From Streptomyces tailanensis (GTDB lineage Bacteria > Actinomycetota > Actinomycetes > Streptomycetales > Streptomycetaceae), in assembly GCF_008386495.1 (NCBI RefSeq), contig NZ_VTHJ01000055.1:1-64000 (forward strand): DNA of 64,000 nt, in the 5' to 3' direction. This document shows positions 52,001-61,139 of this stretch, piece by piece. Both the position numbers and the translations under genes were made by a program. Within the stretch, counting starts at the first letter, position 1, and each line of letters opens with the position of its first letter. The notes under the pieces are model-generated. The model made no database searches and had not been told where the DNA came from. It saw nothing but the letters and a program-made list of their open reading frames with translations.

Positions 52001-52098
52001 ACGTCGCGGTGAACTTCCCCGAGGAAGAGGTGTGCCTCTACCTCGCGCGCGCCGCCGCCCTGGCCTGGACCGCCCGCACCGCCAGGAGGCAGTCGTGA
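49015..52098 (+). CDS. lanB: Class I lanthipeptide dehydratase (LanB)
   Basis: 1027 residues. The GTG at 49015 is chosen because GGAGG is six bases upstream. The N-terminal glutamylation domain has ALSVARYLLRSEHRATPFGLFAGVTTAEFG (about 85-115); the C-terminal elimination/SpaB_C-type domain from about 765 has LYGDPRRQGTLLSQHLPGLLEQLG...WWFIRFRDPDQHLRVRF and YREMGRWGSDAAWEAAEEVF. The family uses glutamyl-tRNA to glutamylate Ser/Thr in the precursor core and eliminates glutamate to give dehydro amino acids. It overlaps lanC (GTGA). Confidence 0.92.
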   Translation: MVAPPAVFRTGTTALVRAVARPPLPLPPCPDLDDRSPSVSAASLEWLRAVWANTDIAEALQHSSSVLATQVRASCTAEKPTARDVRRAALSVARYLLRSEHRATPFGLFAGVTTAEFGPQARAGWGTEHVAVGRAGAEWLAAVVERLESCPDLLERLPVVVNNTVTSRGDRLIVPFQPDVQDDATRAVEASLALTEPVRAVLAATRAPIRVGALEDKLRAEFPAAGPERASRLLGELIRRRVLITSLHAPSTETDALGYLLDQLDAIDAGILAPVVETMRELHAVRAGLEACATRDGRDSVAARMRALVPGLRHHPVALDLRLDAQIVLPEAVAREIERAAFILTQVSTRPYGTAAWGEYHQRFYERYGIGTMVPLPEAVADSGTGYPDSYPGTPAGARRPRVSARDDALVRLAQAAALDGRDEVVLTDELIGAMDVGPDEPRVPPHLEVGARVHAASLEELQRGRFRLEVVSVSRGAGVSMGRFLDILAPADREALTAELADLPAADTSTVPAQLSFPPLLPESAHVTRAPQVLPTVISLQEHRAPQDAVLTPGDLAVGCDGRRMYLAVPERGHRVEAVGMHALNLHTHTPPLVRFLTELSRAQSAQVTVFDWGAAAAMPFLPRLRYGRTVLAAARWRLEVSELPGRARPRAEWDAALTDWRVRRRLPRRVHLVEDDRRLFLDLDEAGHRALLRRHLDRTYLAVLVEAPEPEAYGWCDGRAHEVVVALKATRPAVWPPLPAPTPARALSPAQIQTPAAASVLLATLYGDPRRQGTLLSQHLPGLLEQLGNPPWWFIRFRDPDQHLRVRFALPDPGAFAQTARTVSAWADGLRGLGLLADLRYPTSYREMGRWGSDAAWEAAEEVFRADSRAVLAQLTQPQRPNQRALVAAHTVAIASAFLGNTEVAMRWLVDRIPPTAPAPVPRPQFAEAVRLADPSNDWAALREVPGGEAIVSGWADRDTALAAYRPHLPGPDTQGIAIDDVLTSLLHVHFVRHVAVNFPEEEVCLYLARAAALAWTARTARRQS

Positions 52099-53363
52099 CC
52101 GCCCACCCCGCGCTCGACTTGGTCGACGCCGTCGCCTCCCAGCTCGCCAACCCCGACACGGCGCCTCTCGGGCCCCGGGCAGCATCCTCAGACCGGCAGC
52201 ACCTCGCCTACGGCCCTCCCGGAATCGCGCTCCTACACATCGAACGGGCCGCGAACGGCCTCGGACCGTGGCAGCGCGCCCACGACTGGCTCGCCGCCGC
52301 CTCCCACCAGCCATTCACCAGCGGCCCCGGCAGCCACCCCTTCTACGGGGCGCCTGCCTTCGCCCACGCCCTGGCCTGCGCCGCCGATCACCTTCCCGGC
52401 TCCTACCAGCGCGCCTTGGACGCGATGGACCAACAGATCGCGGCCGACGTCGGACGCCGTCTCGACACCGCACACCGCCGCATCGACGCCGGACGCCTGC
52501 CGCAGCTCACCGAGTTCGACACCATCCGGGGCCTCACCGGATACGGCGCCTACCTTCTGCGCCGCAACCCAGGCAGCCCCACGATGCGCGCCGTCCTCGA
52601 CTACTGCGTACGCCTCACCGAACCGATCACCCACCACGAAGAGACCCTGCCGGGCTGGTGCACGGAGACCGGGCCCTCGGGCAGCCCGGACGACCGATTC
52701 CCCGGCGGGCACGCCAACACCGGCATGGCACACGGCATCGGCGGCGTGCTCGCCCTCCTCGCCCTCGCCGCCCGGAAGGGCACCGTCACCAAGGGGCACC
52801 ACGCAGCGCTGCGCACCCTCCTGGCCCGGCTGGACCGCTGGCGGGAGGAAACCGGCCACGGACCGACCTGGCCGTACTGGGTCACCCGGAGCGAACTGCG
52901 TACCGGTTGCCTCGCCCCGTCCGCGCCCCGACGACCGTCCTGGTGCTACGGCACCGCCGGCCTCGCCCGCGCCCAGCAACTCGCCGCGCTCGCCCTGGGC
53001 GACACCGTCCGCCAGATCGACGCCGAGAACGCGCTCGTGGCCGCCCTCACCGATCCCGACCAGCTGAAGTCCACGACGGACAGCGGCCTGTGCCACGGCT
53101 TCGCCGGCCTCGCCCACGTCGCCGCCCGTACGGCGGAGGACGCTCACCCTTCGACCGCAGGACAACTCCGCGCCGCGATCCCGCCACTCCTGGCTGCGGT
53201 CCACCCGCCGGGCGCCGACCCTACTCACGCCGCCGCAGCACTCGTGCAGGACGAGGGTCCCGGTCTACTCGACGGTGCCGTCGGCATAGCCCTGGCGCTC
53301 CTCGCATCCAGCACCGCCACCTCGCCGCAGTCCGCCTGGGACGCCTGCTTCCTCATCGCCTGA
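52095..53363 (+). CDS. lanC: Lanthionine synthetase C-like cyclase (LanC)
   Basis: 422 residues from the GTG at 52095, overlapping the lanB stop. The alpha/alpha-toroid has the zinc ligands Cys283 in SWCYGTAG and Cys-His 333-334 in LCHGFAG; HGIGG (GMAHGIGG) precedes them. It adds Cys thiols to dehydrobutyrine in the precursor, here forming methyllanthionine. The sequence ends 21 bases before the methyltransferase gene. Confidence 0.92.
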   Translation: MTAHPALDLVDAVASQLANPDTAPLGPRAASSDRQHLAYGPPGIALLHIERAANGLGPWQRAHDWLAAASHQPFTSGPGSHPFYGAPAFAHALACAADHLPGSYQRALDAMDQQIAADVGRRLDTAHRRIDAGRLPQLTEFDTIRGLTGYGAYLLRRNPGSPTMRAVLDYCVRLTEPITHHEETLPGWCTETGPSGSPDDRFPGGHANTGMAHGIGGVLALLALAARKGTVTKGHHAALRTLLARLDRWREETGHGPTWPYWVTRSELRTGCLAPSAPRRPSWCYGTAGLARAQQLAALALGDTVRQIDAENALVAALTDPDQLKSTTDSGLCHGFAGLAHVAARTAEDAHPSTAGQLRAAIPPLLAAVHPPGADPTHAAAALVQDEGPGLLDGAVGIALALLASSTATSPQSAWDACFLIA

Positions 53364-53384
53364 TCCGCTGACCGAAGGACCCGT

Positions 53385-55466
53385 ATGTCCCCCGACCGCT
53401 GGCAGCAGCACAACATCACCTTCATCGACCGCGAGAGCGCCCGGCGCGCCATCGCCGAACGCATCGGCCCAGCCCTGCTCACGGCCGAGGCGGAAGGGCA
53501 ACTCACCGGCTGGTGGTTCATGAACAAGCAGCCCTGGCCACTGCGTTATGTCGGGGACGAGCCCTCGCCGGTCATCGAGTCACTACTGAGCGATCTCCTC
53601 GGTGACGGTGTGGCCGTGTCGTGTCAGCCTTACATCTACGAGCCCGAAGTCGAAGCGTTCGGTGGCCCGGAGGCCATGGGCGCCGCCCACGAACTGTTCC
53701 ACAGCGACTGCCGCCACCTGCTCACCTACCAGCCGACCCCGGAGCACCTGGGACGCCGGGAGACCACCGTCCTGCTGGCCAGCGCCATGATGCGCAGTGC
53801 CGGGCTCGACTGGTTCGAGCAGGGCGACGTATGGGCGAAGGTCGCTGCCCTCCGGCCGGCCACCAGCCAGATACAGCGCGAACGAGCCGCCGAACTGGTG
53901 CCAGCCATGCGGAAGTTGATGGCCACCGATGGCCACGATCTCTGCCGCCCGGACGGCCCACTTCACAAGCATGACGAGTGGGTCACCGCCTTCGAACGGG
54001 CCGGAACCACGCTCGCCGACCTCGCATGCCGTGGCGCCCTCAGCCGTGGCCTGCGAGCCGTCATCGCACACCACGTGATCTTCCACGCCAACCGCGCCGG
54101 TCTCCTCCGGGACGACCAGAGCGCCCTGTCCCACATCGCACGAGAGGTAGTCATGGGAACGAGTGACAACACCGCGTCGCCCGACGAGGCAATGGCCGAC
54201 GCCGATAGCGTCAGCGCGGTGAACACCGACACGATCGCCACCCCCACGGCGGACGCCGAGCGCCTCCGCAACGCCCTGGTCGACCAGCTCCGCGCGGACG
54301 GACACGCCCGCATGACCGCCGTAGAGACCGCGTTGCGGACCGTGCCGCGCCATGTGTTCGTGCCCGATGCATCGCTCGAAGACGCCTACGCCAACGCACC
54401 GGTGCACATCAAGTACGACACCGACGGCACGTCCATCTCCTGCGCCTCCCAGCCGGGCGTCGTCGCCCTCATGCTGGACCAGCTCGACGCCCAGCCCGGT
54501 GAGCGCATTCTCGAACTCGGCGCCGGGACCGGCTACAACGCCGCTCTGCTCGCCCACCTGGTCGGCGAGAGCGGACAGGTGACCACCCTCGACGTCGATG
54601 ACGACCTCGTAGAGGGCGCCCGCGCTCACCTCACCGCAGCCGGAATCACCAACGTCCAGGCTGTGACCCGCGACGGGGCCCTCGGCTACGCCGAAGGAGC
54701 ACCGTACGGCCGGATCATCGCCACCGTCGGCGCGCACGGCGTGCCGCACGCCTGGTTGCAGCAACTCGCCCCCGGCGGCCGACTCCTCGTCCCCCAGCGC
54801 CTCAAGGGCACCGTGTCCCGCTCCATCGCCTACGAACAGCACGACGGTCGATGGATCTCTCTCAGCAGCGAGATGAACACCTTCATGCCGCTCCGGCGGG
54901 GCATCGCCGACGACGACCGCCGAGCCATCCCACTCAGCGCCGACGGCACCGTACGACTCCAGGCTCCCACCGGGCAGAACATCGACGCCGACGCCCTCAC
55001 CAGTGTCCTGGACCAGCCGCGCACCGAGGAATGGACCGGCATGACGGTCCGCGCCATGGAGTCCCCGGAGTGGATGGAACTGTTTCTCACCTGCTCCCTC
55101 CCTTCCGGCCTGATCCGGATGCTGTTCCCCCAGAGCGCCAAGGGCGGCCTGCTCGCCGAGGACCCCTACCCCTCGTCGACCGCAGCCGTCGACAAGGGCG
55201 CTGTCACCTACCTCGCGCGGCGTCTGTCCGAGGAGAAGACCCCCGAGGGCGGCAAGCTCTGGGAGTTCGGCGTCATCGGCCACGGCCCCGGCAGCGACGA
55301 GCTGGCCGCGAAGGTCGCCGACGCCATCCGCACCTGGAACCGCGACTACCGCGGTCGCGAAGCCACATTCGAGATCCAGCCCCTCGACGCCCCCGCCATC
55401 GAGCAGCGCCCCGGCCTCTTCGCTCTCGACACCCCGCTGAACCGCATCGTCGTCGACTGGCAGTGA
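53385..55466 (+). CDS. Two-domain 'FxLD system' methyltransferase (protein-isoaspartate methyltransferase type)
   Basis: 693 residues. The N-terminal ~260 residues are a SpaB_C/thiopeptide-type bacteriocin domain (RWQQHNITFIDRESARRAIAE... HELFHSDCRHLL...), probably binding the leader. The C-terminal part is a PCMT-like methyltransferase: RHVFVPD, motif I ERILELGAGTGYNAALLAHLVG, TRDGALGYAEGAPYGRIIATVGA, LAPGGRLLVPQR. Relatives in class I lanthipeptide clusters (the OlvS type) methylate an Asp so that it cyclises to a succinimide and hydrolyses to isoaspartate. The likely targets are Asp44 or Asp45 of the precursor. A terminator follows. Confidence 0.88.
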   Translation: MSPDRWQQHNITFIDRESARRAIAERIGPALLTAEAEGQLTGWWFMNKQPWPLRYVGDEPSPVIESLLSDLLGDGVAVSCQPYIYEPEVEAFGGPEAMGAAHELFHSDCRHLLTYQPTPEHLGRRETTVLLASAMMRSAGLDWFEQGDVWAKVAALRPATSQIQRERAAELVPAMRKLMATDGHDLCRPDGPLHKHDEWVTAFERAGTTLADLACRGALSRGLRAVIAHHVIFHANRAGLLRDDQSALSHIAREVVMGTSDNTASPDEAMADADSVSAVNTDTIATPTADAERLRNALVDQLRADGHARMTAVETALRTVPRHVFVPDASLEDAYANAPVHIKYDTDGTSISCASQPGVVALMLDQLDAQPGERILELGAGTGYNAALLAHLVGESGQVTTLDVDDDLVEGARAHLTAAGITNVQAVTRDGALGYAEGAPYGRIIATVGAHGVPHAWLQQLAPGGRLLVPQRLKGTVSRSIAYEQHDGRWISLSSEMNTFMPLRRGIADDDRRAIPLSADGTVRLQAPTGQNIDADALTSVLDQPRTEEWTGMTVRAMESPEWMELFLTCSLPSGLIRMLFPQSAKGGLLAEDPYPSSTAAVDKGAVTYLARRLSEEKTPEGGKLWEFGVIGHGPGSDELAAKVADAIRTWNRDYRGREATFEIQPLDAPAIEQRPGLFALDTPLNRIVVDWQ

Positions 55467-55483
55467 AGCCCCACGCCTAGCGG

Positions 55484-55521
55484 ACGGTGCCCGCCAGCAC
55501 GCGGCCTGGCGGGCACCGTCG
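55484..55521. terminator. Strong hairpin terminator after the FxLD methyltransferase
   Basis: A perfect 15-bp stem (55484-55498 with 55507-55521) with loop CACGCGGC. It separates lanA-B-C-methyltransferase from the next two genes. Confidence 0.85.
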
Positions 55522-55555
55522 CCTCGACGGCCCTCACTCACCCCCTGGGGGACAT

Positions 55556-56650
55556 ATGGACCCGCACGGACCATTGGCCCAGCGCTTCCCGCTCGTCGCC
55601 CGATTCCGGCCCGCCTGCCTGCCCCTGCCCGAGCGCGTGCGCGCGCTCGTCGACTTGGCCGACACCGCAGTGCAGAAAGCTGACCAGGGGCTCGCATCGG
55701 CCGTCTACAACCAGGCCTCGCTCGTCGCCTCCGATCTCGACCTTCCCGACCTCGCTCGCGAGTGGTGCCATCAGCACGCCGCCGCCTACCTCCACGCCTG
55801 CCCCCTGCCCGGCATGAGCGCGATCCGGGGCCTGGAACCGGTCGTCAATCTCGCCCGCCTCCAGATCCGCGCCGGCCGCGCTGATGAGGGTCGTCAGCGA
55901 CTACTCGACCTGTATAAGACCATCGAGGCAGGTGCACCTGCTCGGTTCGAGGGAGTCGCCATACCCGCGGACCTCACCACGACCGACGAGGACCGTCATG
56001 AGGTCCGCACGTGGCTGTGGCGCGTGCTCCTCGCCGACGGCACGCGCACCCTCACAACCGAGGGGCGCTGGGCAGATGCCCTGACACACATCGAAGCTCA
56101 CCGAGGTGTAGGCAAGCGGATGCTCGACGGACGCCAAGTCGCCGTACTCGCCGCCCTCGTCTCAGGTGACACGGCAGGGGCCGCTGTTCTCCTCGCCGAC
56201 ACGATGCCCGGCGATCCGTGGGAGCAAGCCGTCACGACATGCCTGACCGTCCTGTACCGCCGCGACACCGGGCAACCGATCGAAGGCCCCCTGGCGGGAC
56301 TGGTGACGACCTACTCCGAGCGGAAGACCGAACCCGGGATGACCGTCTTCGACATCCGGCTCGGCCTTACCGTCCTCGACATGATCGGTTCCGCCGAGAC
56401 GCCCGCAGCGCACCGCGTCGTCGAGAACCTCCACCGCAGGACGACGGACGCCGAAGACGGCTACGCGGCTCGCGAGAACCTGGCGCACCCTCTGTTCACC
56501 ACGACCGCCACGGACCAGCAAACACGGGACTGCCGCGCACTGGTGCGTGCCTGCGCCCTCGGGGCCAGGGCCATCCCCATTGGGATGCAAGGACAACTGA
56601 CGACTGCTCTACGCACCAGCGACAGTGTGATCCGGGAGAGTCATGAGTGA
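55556..56650 (+). CDS. Helical-repeat protein of the lanthipeptide locus, function unknown
   Basis: 364 residues from the ATG at 55556, nearly all helix, with TPR-like pairs (RALVDLADTAVQKADQGLASAVYNQASLVASDLDLPDLAREWCHQHAAAYLHACP; VNLARLQIRAGRADEGRQRLLDLYKTIEAG). No catalytic motif or membrane segment. It overlaps the flavoprotein start by 8 bases. Similar proteins sit in FxLD lanthipeptide clusters, so a scaffolding or regulatory role is plausible but unproven. Confidence 0.75.
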   Translation: MDPHGPLAQRFPLVARFRPACLPLPERVRALVDLADTAVQKADQGLASAVYNQASLVASDLDLPDLAREWCHQHAAAYLHACPLPGMSAIRGLEPVVNLARLQIRAGRADEGRQRLLDLYKTIEAGAPARFEGVAIPADLTTTDEDRHEVRTWLWRVLLADGTRTLTTEGRWADALTHIEAHRGVGKRMLDGRQVAVLAALVSGDTAGAAVLLADTMPGDPWEQAVTTCLTVLYRRDTGQPIEGPLAGLVTTYSERKTEPGMTVFDIRLGLTVLDMIGSAETPAAHRVVENLHRRTTDAEDGYAARENLAHPLFTTTATDQQTRDCRALVRACALGARAIPIGMQGQLTTALRTSDSVIRESHE

Positions 56651-57188
56651 TCAGGCCGACCGGGCTTTCCTCCAGATCGTGGTCTGCGCGGCCGGAGTCG
56701 CCTCCGACGTCGACAAACTGATCACCGCTGCGCAGGACCGGCACTGGGACGTCGGTGTCATCGCCACGCCTCAAGGGCTCGGCTTCCTCGACGCGGAGGC
56801 GGTCGAGGCCCAGACCGGCCGGCCCATCCGCTCGGCCTGGCGATCACCGGGAGAACCGCGCCCGACTCGGCCCGCGGATGCCATCGCGGTCGCCCCGGCC
56901 AGCTTCAACACCGTCAACAAGTGGGCCGCCGGGATCTCCGACAATCTCGCGCTGGGCATCCTGTGCGAGGCGCCCGCCATGGGTGTCCCGGTCGCCGTGC
57001 TGCCGTATCTGAACTCCGCCCAGGCCGCCCACCCCGCGTACCGGCGAAGCCTGGAGACGCTGCGCGAGATGGGTGTTCTGATCGGCTCGTACGAACCTCA
57101 CCGGCCGAAGGCCGGGGGCGGGGCCGACCGCTACCGCTGGGAGGAAGTGCTGGAGCTGCTCGCTCCCAGGGTGACCGCTCGGTCGTGA
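56643..57188 (+). CDS. LanD-like flavoprotein (HFCD family, EpiD-type)
   Basis: 181 residues. The HFCD PASANT-type motif reads VAPASFNTVNKWAAGISDNLALGI, with the Asn-Thr pair conserved, and the end of the protein has the usual substrate clamp region (PYLNSAQAAHPAYRRSL). EpiD relatives oxidatively decarboxylate a C-terminal Cys in precursor peptides, and the same fold includes phosphopantothenoylcysteine decarboxylase. The precursor here ends in Ala, so the expected substrate is absent. It overlaps the upstream gene by 8 bases. Confidence 0.82.
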   Translation: MSDQADRAFLQIVVCAAGVASDVDKLITAAQDRHWDVGVIATPQGLGFLDAEAVEAQTGRPIRSAWRSPGEPRPTRPADAIAVAPASFNTVNKWAAGISDNLALGILCEAPAMGVPVAVLPYLNSAQAAHPAYRRSLETLREMGVLIGSYEPHRPKAGGGADRYRWEEVLELLAPRVTARS

Positions 57189-57291
57189 TCAGTGCCGCCG
57201 GGCTTGCGGCGGTTGCGGGGGCGGAACGGCGGTGGTCCCGGGCCACCACATCGGGGCGGCCTTGGTCGGCTTGTCGCCGGCCATGTACAGC

Positions 57292-57333
57292 GACGGCTCC
57301 TTCCCTCTGCGGGTGCAGGGGGAAGGAGCCGTC
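57292..57333. terminator. Hairpin terminator at the end of the lanthipeptide locus
   Basis: A perfect 14-bp stem (57292-57305 with 57320-57333) lies between the convergent flavoprotein and NlpC-like genes. Confidence 0.85.
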
Positions 57334-57357
57334 AGTCGGGCGTTGGGGCCGTTCGCG

Positions 57358-58455
57358 TCAGCGGGTGCCGAGGAGGGCGCGCCAGGTCTGCGGGCCGATG
57401 ATGCCGTCGGCCTGCAAGTTGTGCTTCTTCTGGAAGTCGACCGTCGCCGACTTCGTCCTCGCGCCGAACGCGCCGTCGGCCACGAGGCCGTAGCCGTAGA
57501 CGTTCAGTTGCGTCTGCGCTGCCTTGACCGCCTGGCCGGACGAGCCGTACCTCACCGTCTGGATCAGCTTTGACCAGGTGTTCGGGCCGATGACGCCGTC
57601 AGCGGCCAGGGACCGGGACTTCTGGAACTGGATCACCGCGGAGCGGGTCTTCGGGCCGAAGACGCCGTCGGCGTCGAGCGCGTAACCCCGCCCGATCAGC
57701 AGCTGCTGGGCGGACCGCACGTCCGCGCCCTTGGAGCCGTTCTGGAGGATCGGCCAGGAGACACCCGGGGACGGGAGCTGCCCGCCGCCACCGCCGTCAC
57801 CCAGCTTGACCGGGCGGAACGGGTCGTAGTTGTCACTGCCGATCCCGTAGCTGAGCTTCCGGTGGGTCGTGCCGTACTTGTTGCGCTGTTCGTACCCCCA
57901 GTAGGCGCTGTGCGACGCGTTGGCCCACTTCTCGAAGATCACTACGTGACGGAAATCGCCGTCAGAGGTGCTGTAGTCGATCAGCAGGTCACCCTTCTTG
58001 AGCTGACTCACACTGCCGAGCCGCGCGGTGACGCCGTTTCGCGAGTCGGCCAGCCCGACGGTGTTCAGGCCGGGCTTCCCCAGCCCGAGCGCCATGGAGA
58101 CGAAGCCGGAGCAGTCCTGGCGGTAGCCGTCCTTCCAGACGCGCTCCATGCTGTAGGGGACCGGGCCTCCGTTGTTGGCCGTGAGCCAGGTACGGGCCCG
58201 CTTGATCATCTCGTCGCGCGAGAGCGTGGCCGTGCTCATGGTCGACAGGTCGCCGGCCTGGGTGACGAGCTTGCTGTCGGCCTCGGGCTCGGGCCCGTAG
58301 CCGGTCTCCTTCTGGGCGGCGACCGTCACCGGCGCCGAGGAGTCGCTGTCGACGAGCGACGGCACGACGGCGATCGCGGCGGCCGCGATACCTCCGGCGG
58401 TGACGCCTATGAGAGTGACCCGCGCCCGGCGCGTGAGTCGGCTGCGAAGATTCAT
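57358..58455 (-). CDS. Secreted NlpC-like protein with two peptidoglycan-binding domains
   Basis: 365 residues from the ATG at 58455 (GGGGG upstream). A signal anchor (MNLRSRLTRRARVTLIGVTAGGIAAAAIAVVPSL) is followed by a papain-like amidase region with the catalytic Cys in RQDCSGFVSMALGL (about residue 108) and HVVIFEKW supplying His. Two PG_binding_1 repeats end it (GADVRSAQQLLIGRGYALDADGVFGPKTRSAVIQFQKSR and SSGQAVKAAQTQLNVYGYGLVADGAFGARTKSATVDFQKKH). It likely trims or binds cell-wall peptides. Monocistronic. The 276 bases upstream hold no gene. Confidence 0.88.
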   Translation of the reverse strand: MNLRSRLTRRARVTLIGVTAGGIAAAAIAVVPSLVDSDSSAPVTVAAQKETGYGPEPEADSKLVTQAGDLSTMSTATLSRDEMIKRARTWLTANNGGPVPYSMERVWKDGYRQDCSGFVSMALGLGKPGLNTVGLADSRNGVTARLGSVSQLKKGDLLIDYSTSDGDFRHVVIFEKWANASHSAYWGYEQRNKYGTTHRKLSYGIGSDNYDPFRPVKLGDGGGGGQLPSPGVSWPILQNGSKGADVRSAQQLLIGRGYALDADGVFGPKTRSAVIQFQKSRSLAADGVIGPNTWSKLIQTVRYGSSGQAVKAAQTQLNVYGYGLVADGAFGARTKSATVDFQKKHNLQADGIIGPQTWRALLGTR

Positions 58456-58731
58456 GATTCCCCCGTATGACTTCTGTGTGCACGCCGACCCGAGTCGACC
58501 GACCAGGGCTTGGCGTGTTCGTCGTTCATCGGGTGCCGTCTGCGCCCCCCGACGGGTGATCACGATGGCAAGGAATGCCGCCCGGGCCCAGCGATGTATG
58601 GAAGCCGCATCAGCCAGTGACGTGACCTCGACAATTTCGGGATGTGGGGCCGATCTCGTCACAACAGCCGATCGTTCCCCCGAAGTACGGCAAGCGTGAG
58701 TTGCAGCCCTTGGTCCTGCCGCGAAGGCCCG

Positions 58732-59412
58732 TCAGCCCGTGGCCGCCGCCCCGAACGCCCCCCGGGCCATCCGGTGCAGTAGTTCCGCCGTCGACGCCCG
58801 GCCCGGGGATGAACCCGGTCGGCCCAGGTGCGGGGTCGAGTTCAGGAGGCCGAAGACCGAGTGGACGGCCGAGCGGGCGGCGGGCTCGGCCAACCCCGGG
58901 TACACCTCCCGGAGCACCGAAACCCACAGTTCTACGTACTGCCGCTGGAGCTGGCGGACGCGCTTGCGGTCGCTGTCGCGGAGGCGGTCGAGCTCGCGGT
59001 CGTGCAGGGTGATGAGAGGACGGTCGTCGAGGGCGAAGTCGATGTGGCCCTCGATGAGGGAGTCGAGGACCGCCTCGGGGTCACGCCCGGTGGGCCTCCT
59101 GCCGGTCCCCCCGGCGGGCCTCCCGGTGGCCTCCGGGGCGGCACCCCCGCCGCTCCCCCGCCCGACCGCCCCGTCGGCCTCGGCGAGACGCCGCTTCGCG
59201 CCGGTCAGCAGTTGCTCACTGATGCCGACCAGCAGCTCGGCGAGCATCGCGTCCTTGCCGGCGAAGTGGCGGTAGAGGCCGGGGCCGCTGATGCCGACGG
59301 CGGCCCCTATCTCGTCGACGCCGACCCCGTGGAAGCCGCGCTCGGCGAAGAGCCGGGCGGCCTCCTTGAGGATCTGCTCGCGGCGGGTGGGGGCGTCGGT
59401 TCTGGTGGCCAT
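58732..59412 (-). CDS. TetR-family regulator of the adjacent acyl-CoA carboxylase operon
   Basis: 226 residues. HTH: RREQILKEAARLFAERGFHGVGVDEIGAAVGISGPGLYRHFAGKDAMLAELLVG. A Gly/Pro/Arg-rich stretch of about 28 residues (near 95-122) interrupts the normal linker before DPEAVLDSLIEGHIDFALDD; GC palindromes encode it, so it looks like a low-complexity expansion. The gene is divergent from the carboxylase operon with two matching operators between them, so repression of both directions by an acyl-CoA ligand-controlled TetR is likely. Confidence 0.9.
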   Translation of the reverse strand: MATRTDAPTRREQILKEAARLFAERGFHGVGVDEIGAAVGISGPGLYRHFAGKDAMLAELLVGISEQLLTGAKRRLAEADGAVGRGSGGGAAPEATGRPAGGTGRRPTGRDPEAVLDSLIEGHIDFALDDRPLITLHDRELDRLRDSDRKRVRQLQRQYVELWVSVLREVYPGLAEPAARSAVHSVFGLLNSTPHLGRPGSSPGRASTAELLHRMARGAFGAAATG

Positions 59413-59434
59413 GGAGGCAATTCTAGACAGGGAG

Positions 59435-59479
59435 GTTAGCGGTCGTTAACCTGGAGGAAATGCGTTAACGCTCATTAAC
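59435..59479. promoter_or_regulatory. Two tandem TetR operators upstream of the carboxylase operon
   Basis: GTTAGCGGTCGTTAAC (59435-59450) and GTTAACGCTCATTAAC (59464-59479) share the pattern GTTARCGSTCRTTAAC and are 29 bases apart, centre to centre. They lie between the divergent TetR gene and the carboxyltransferase gene. Confidence 0.75.
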
Positions 59480-59509
59480 AGTTGACCCACTGGGTGAGGG
59501 GACCGCACG

Positions 59510-61126
<1,617 letters not shown>

Positions 61127-61139
61127 GGGGGCAGCAGAC

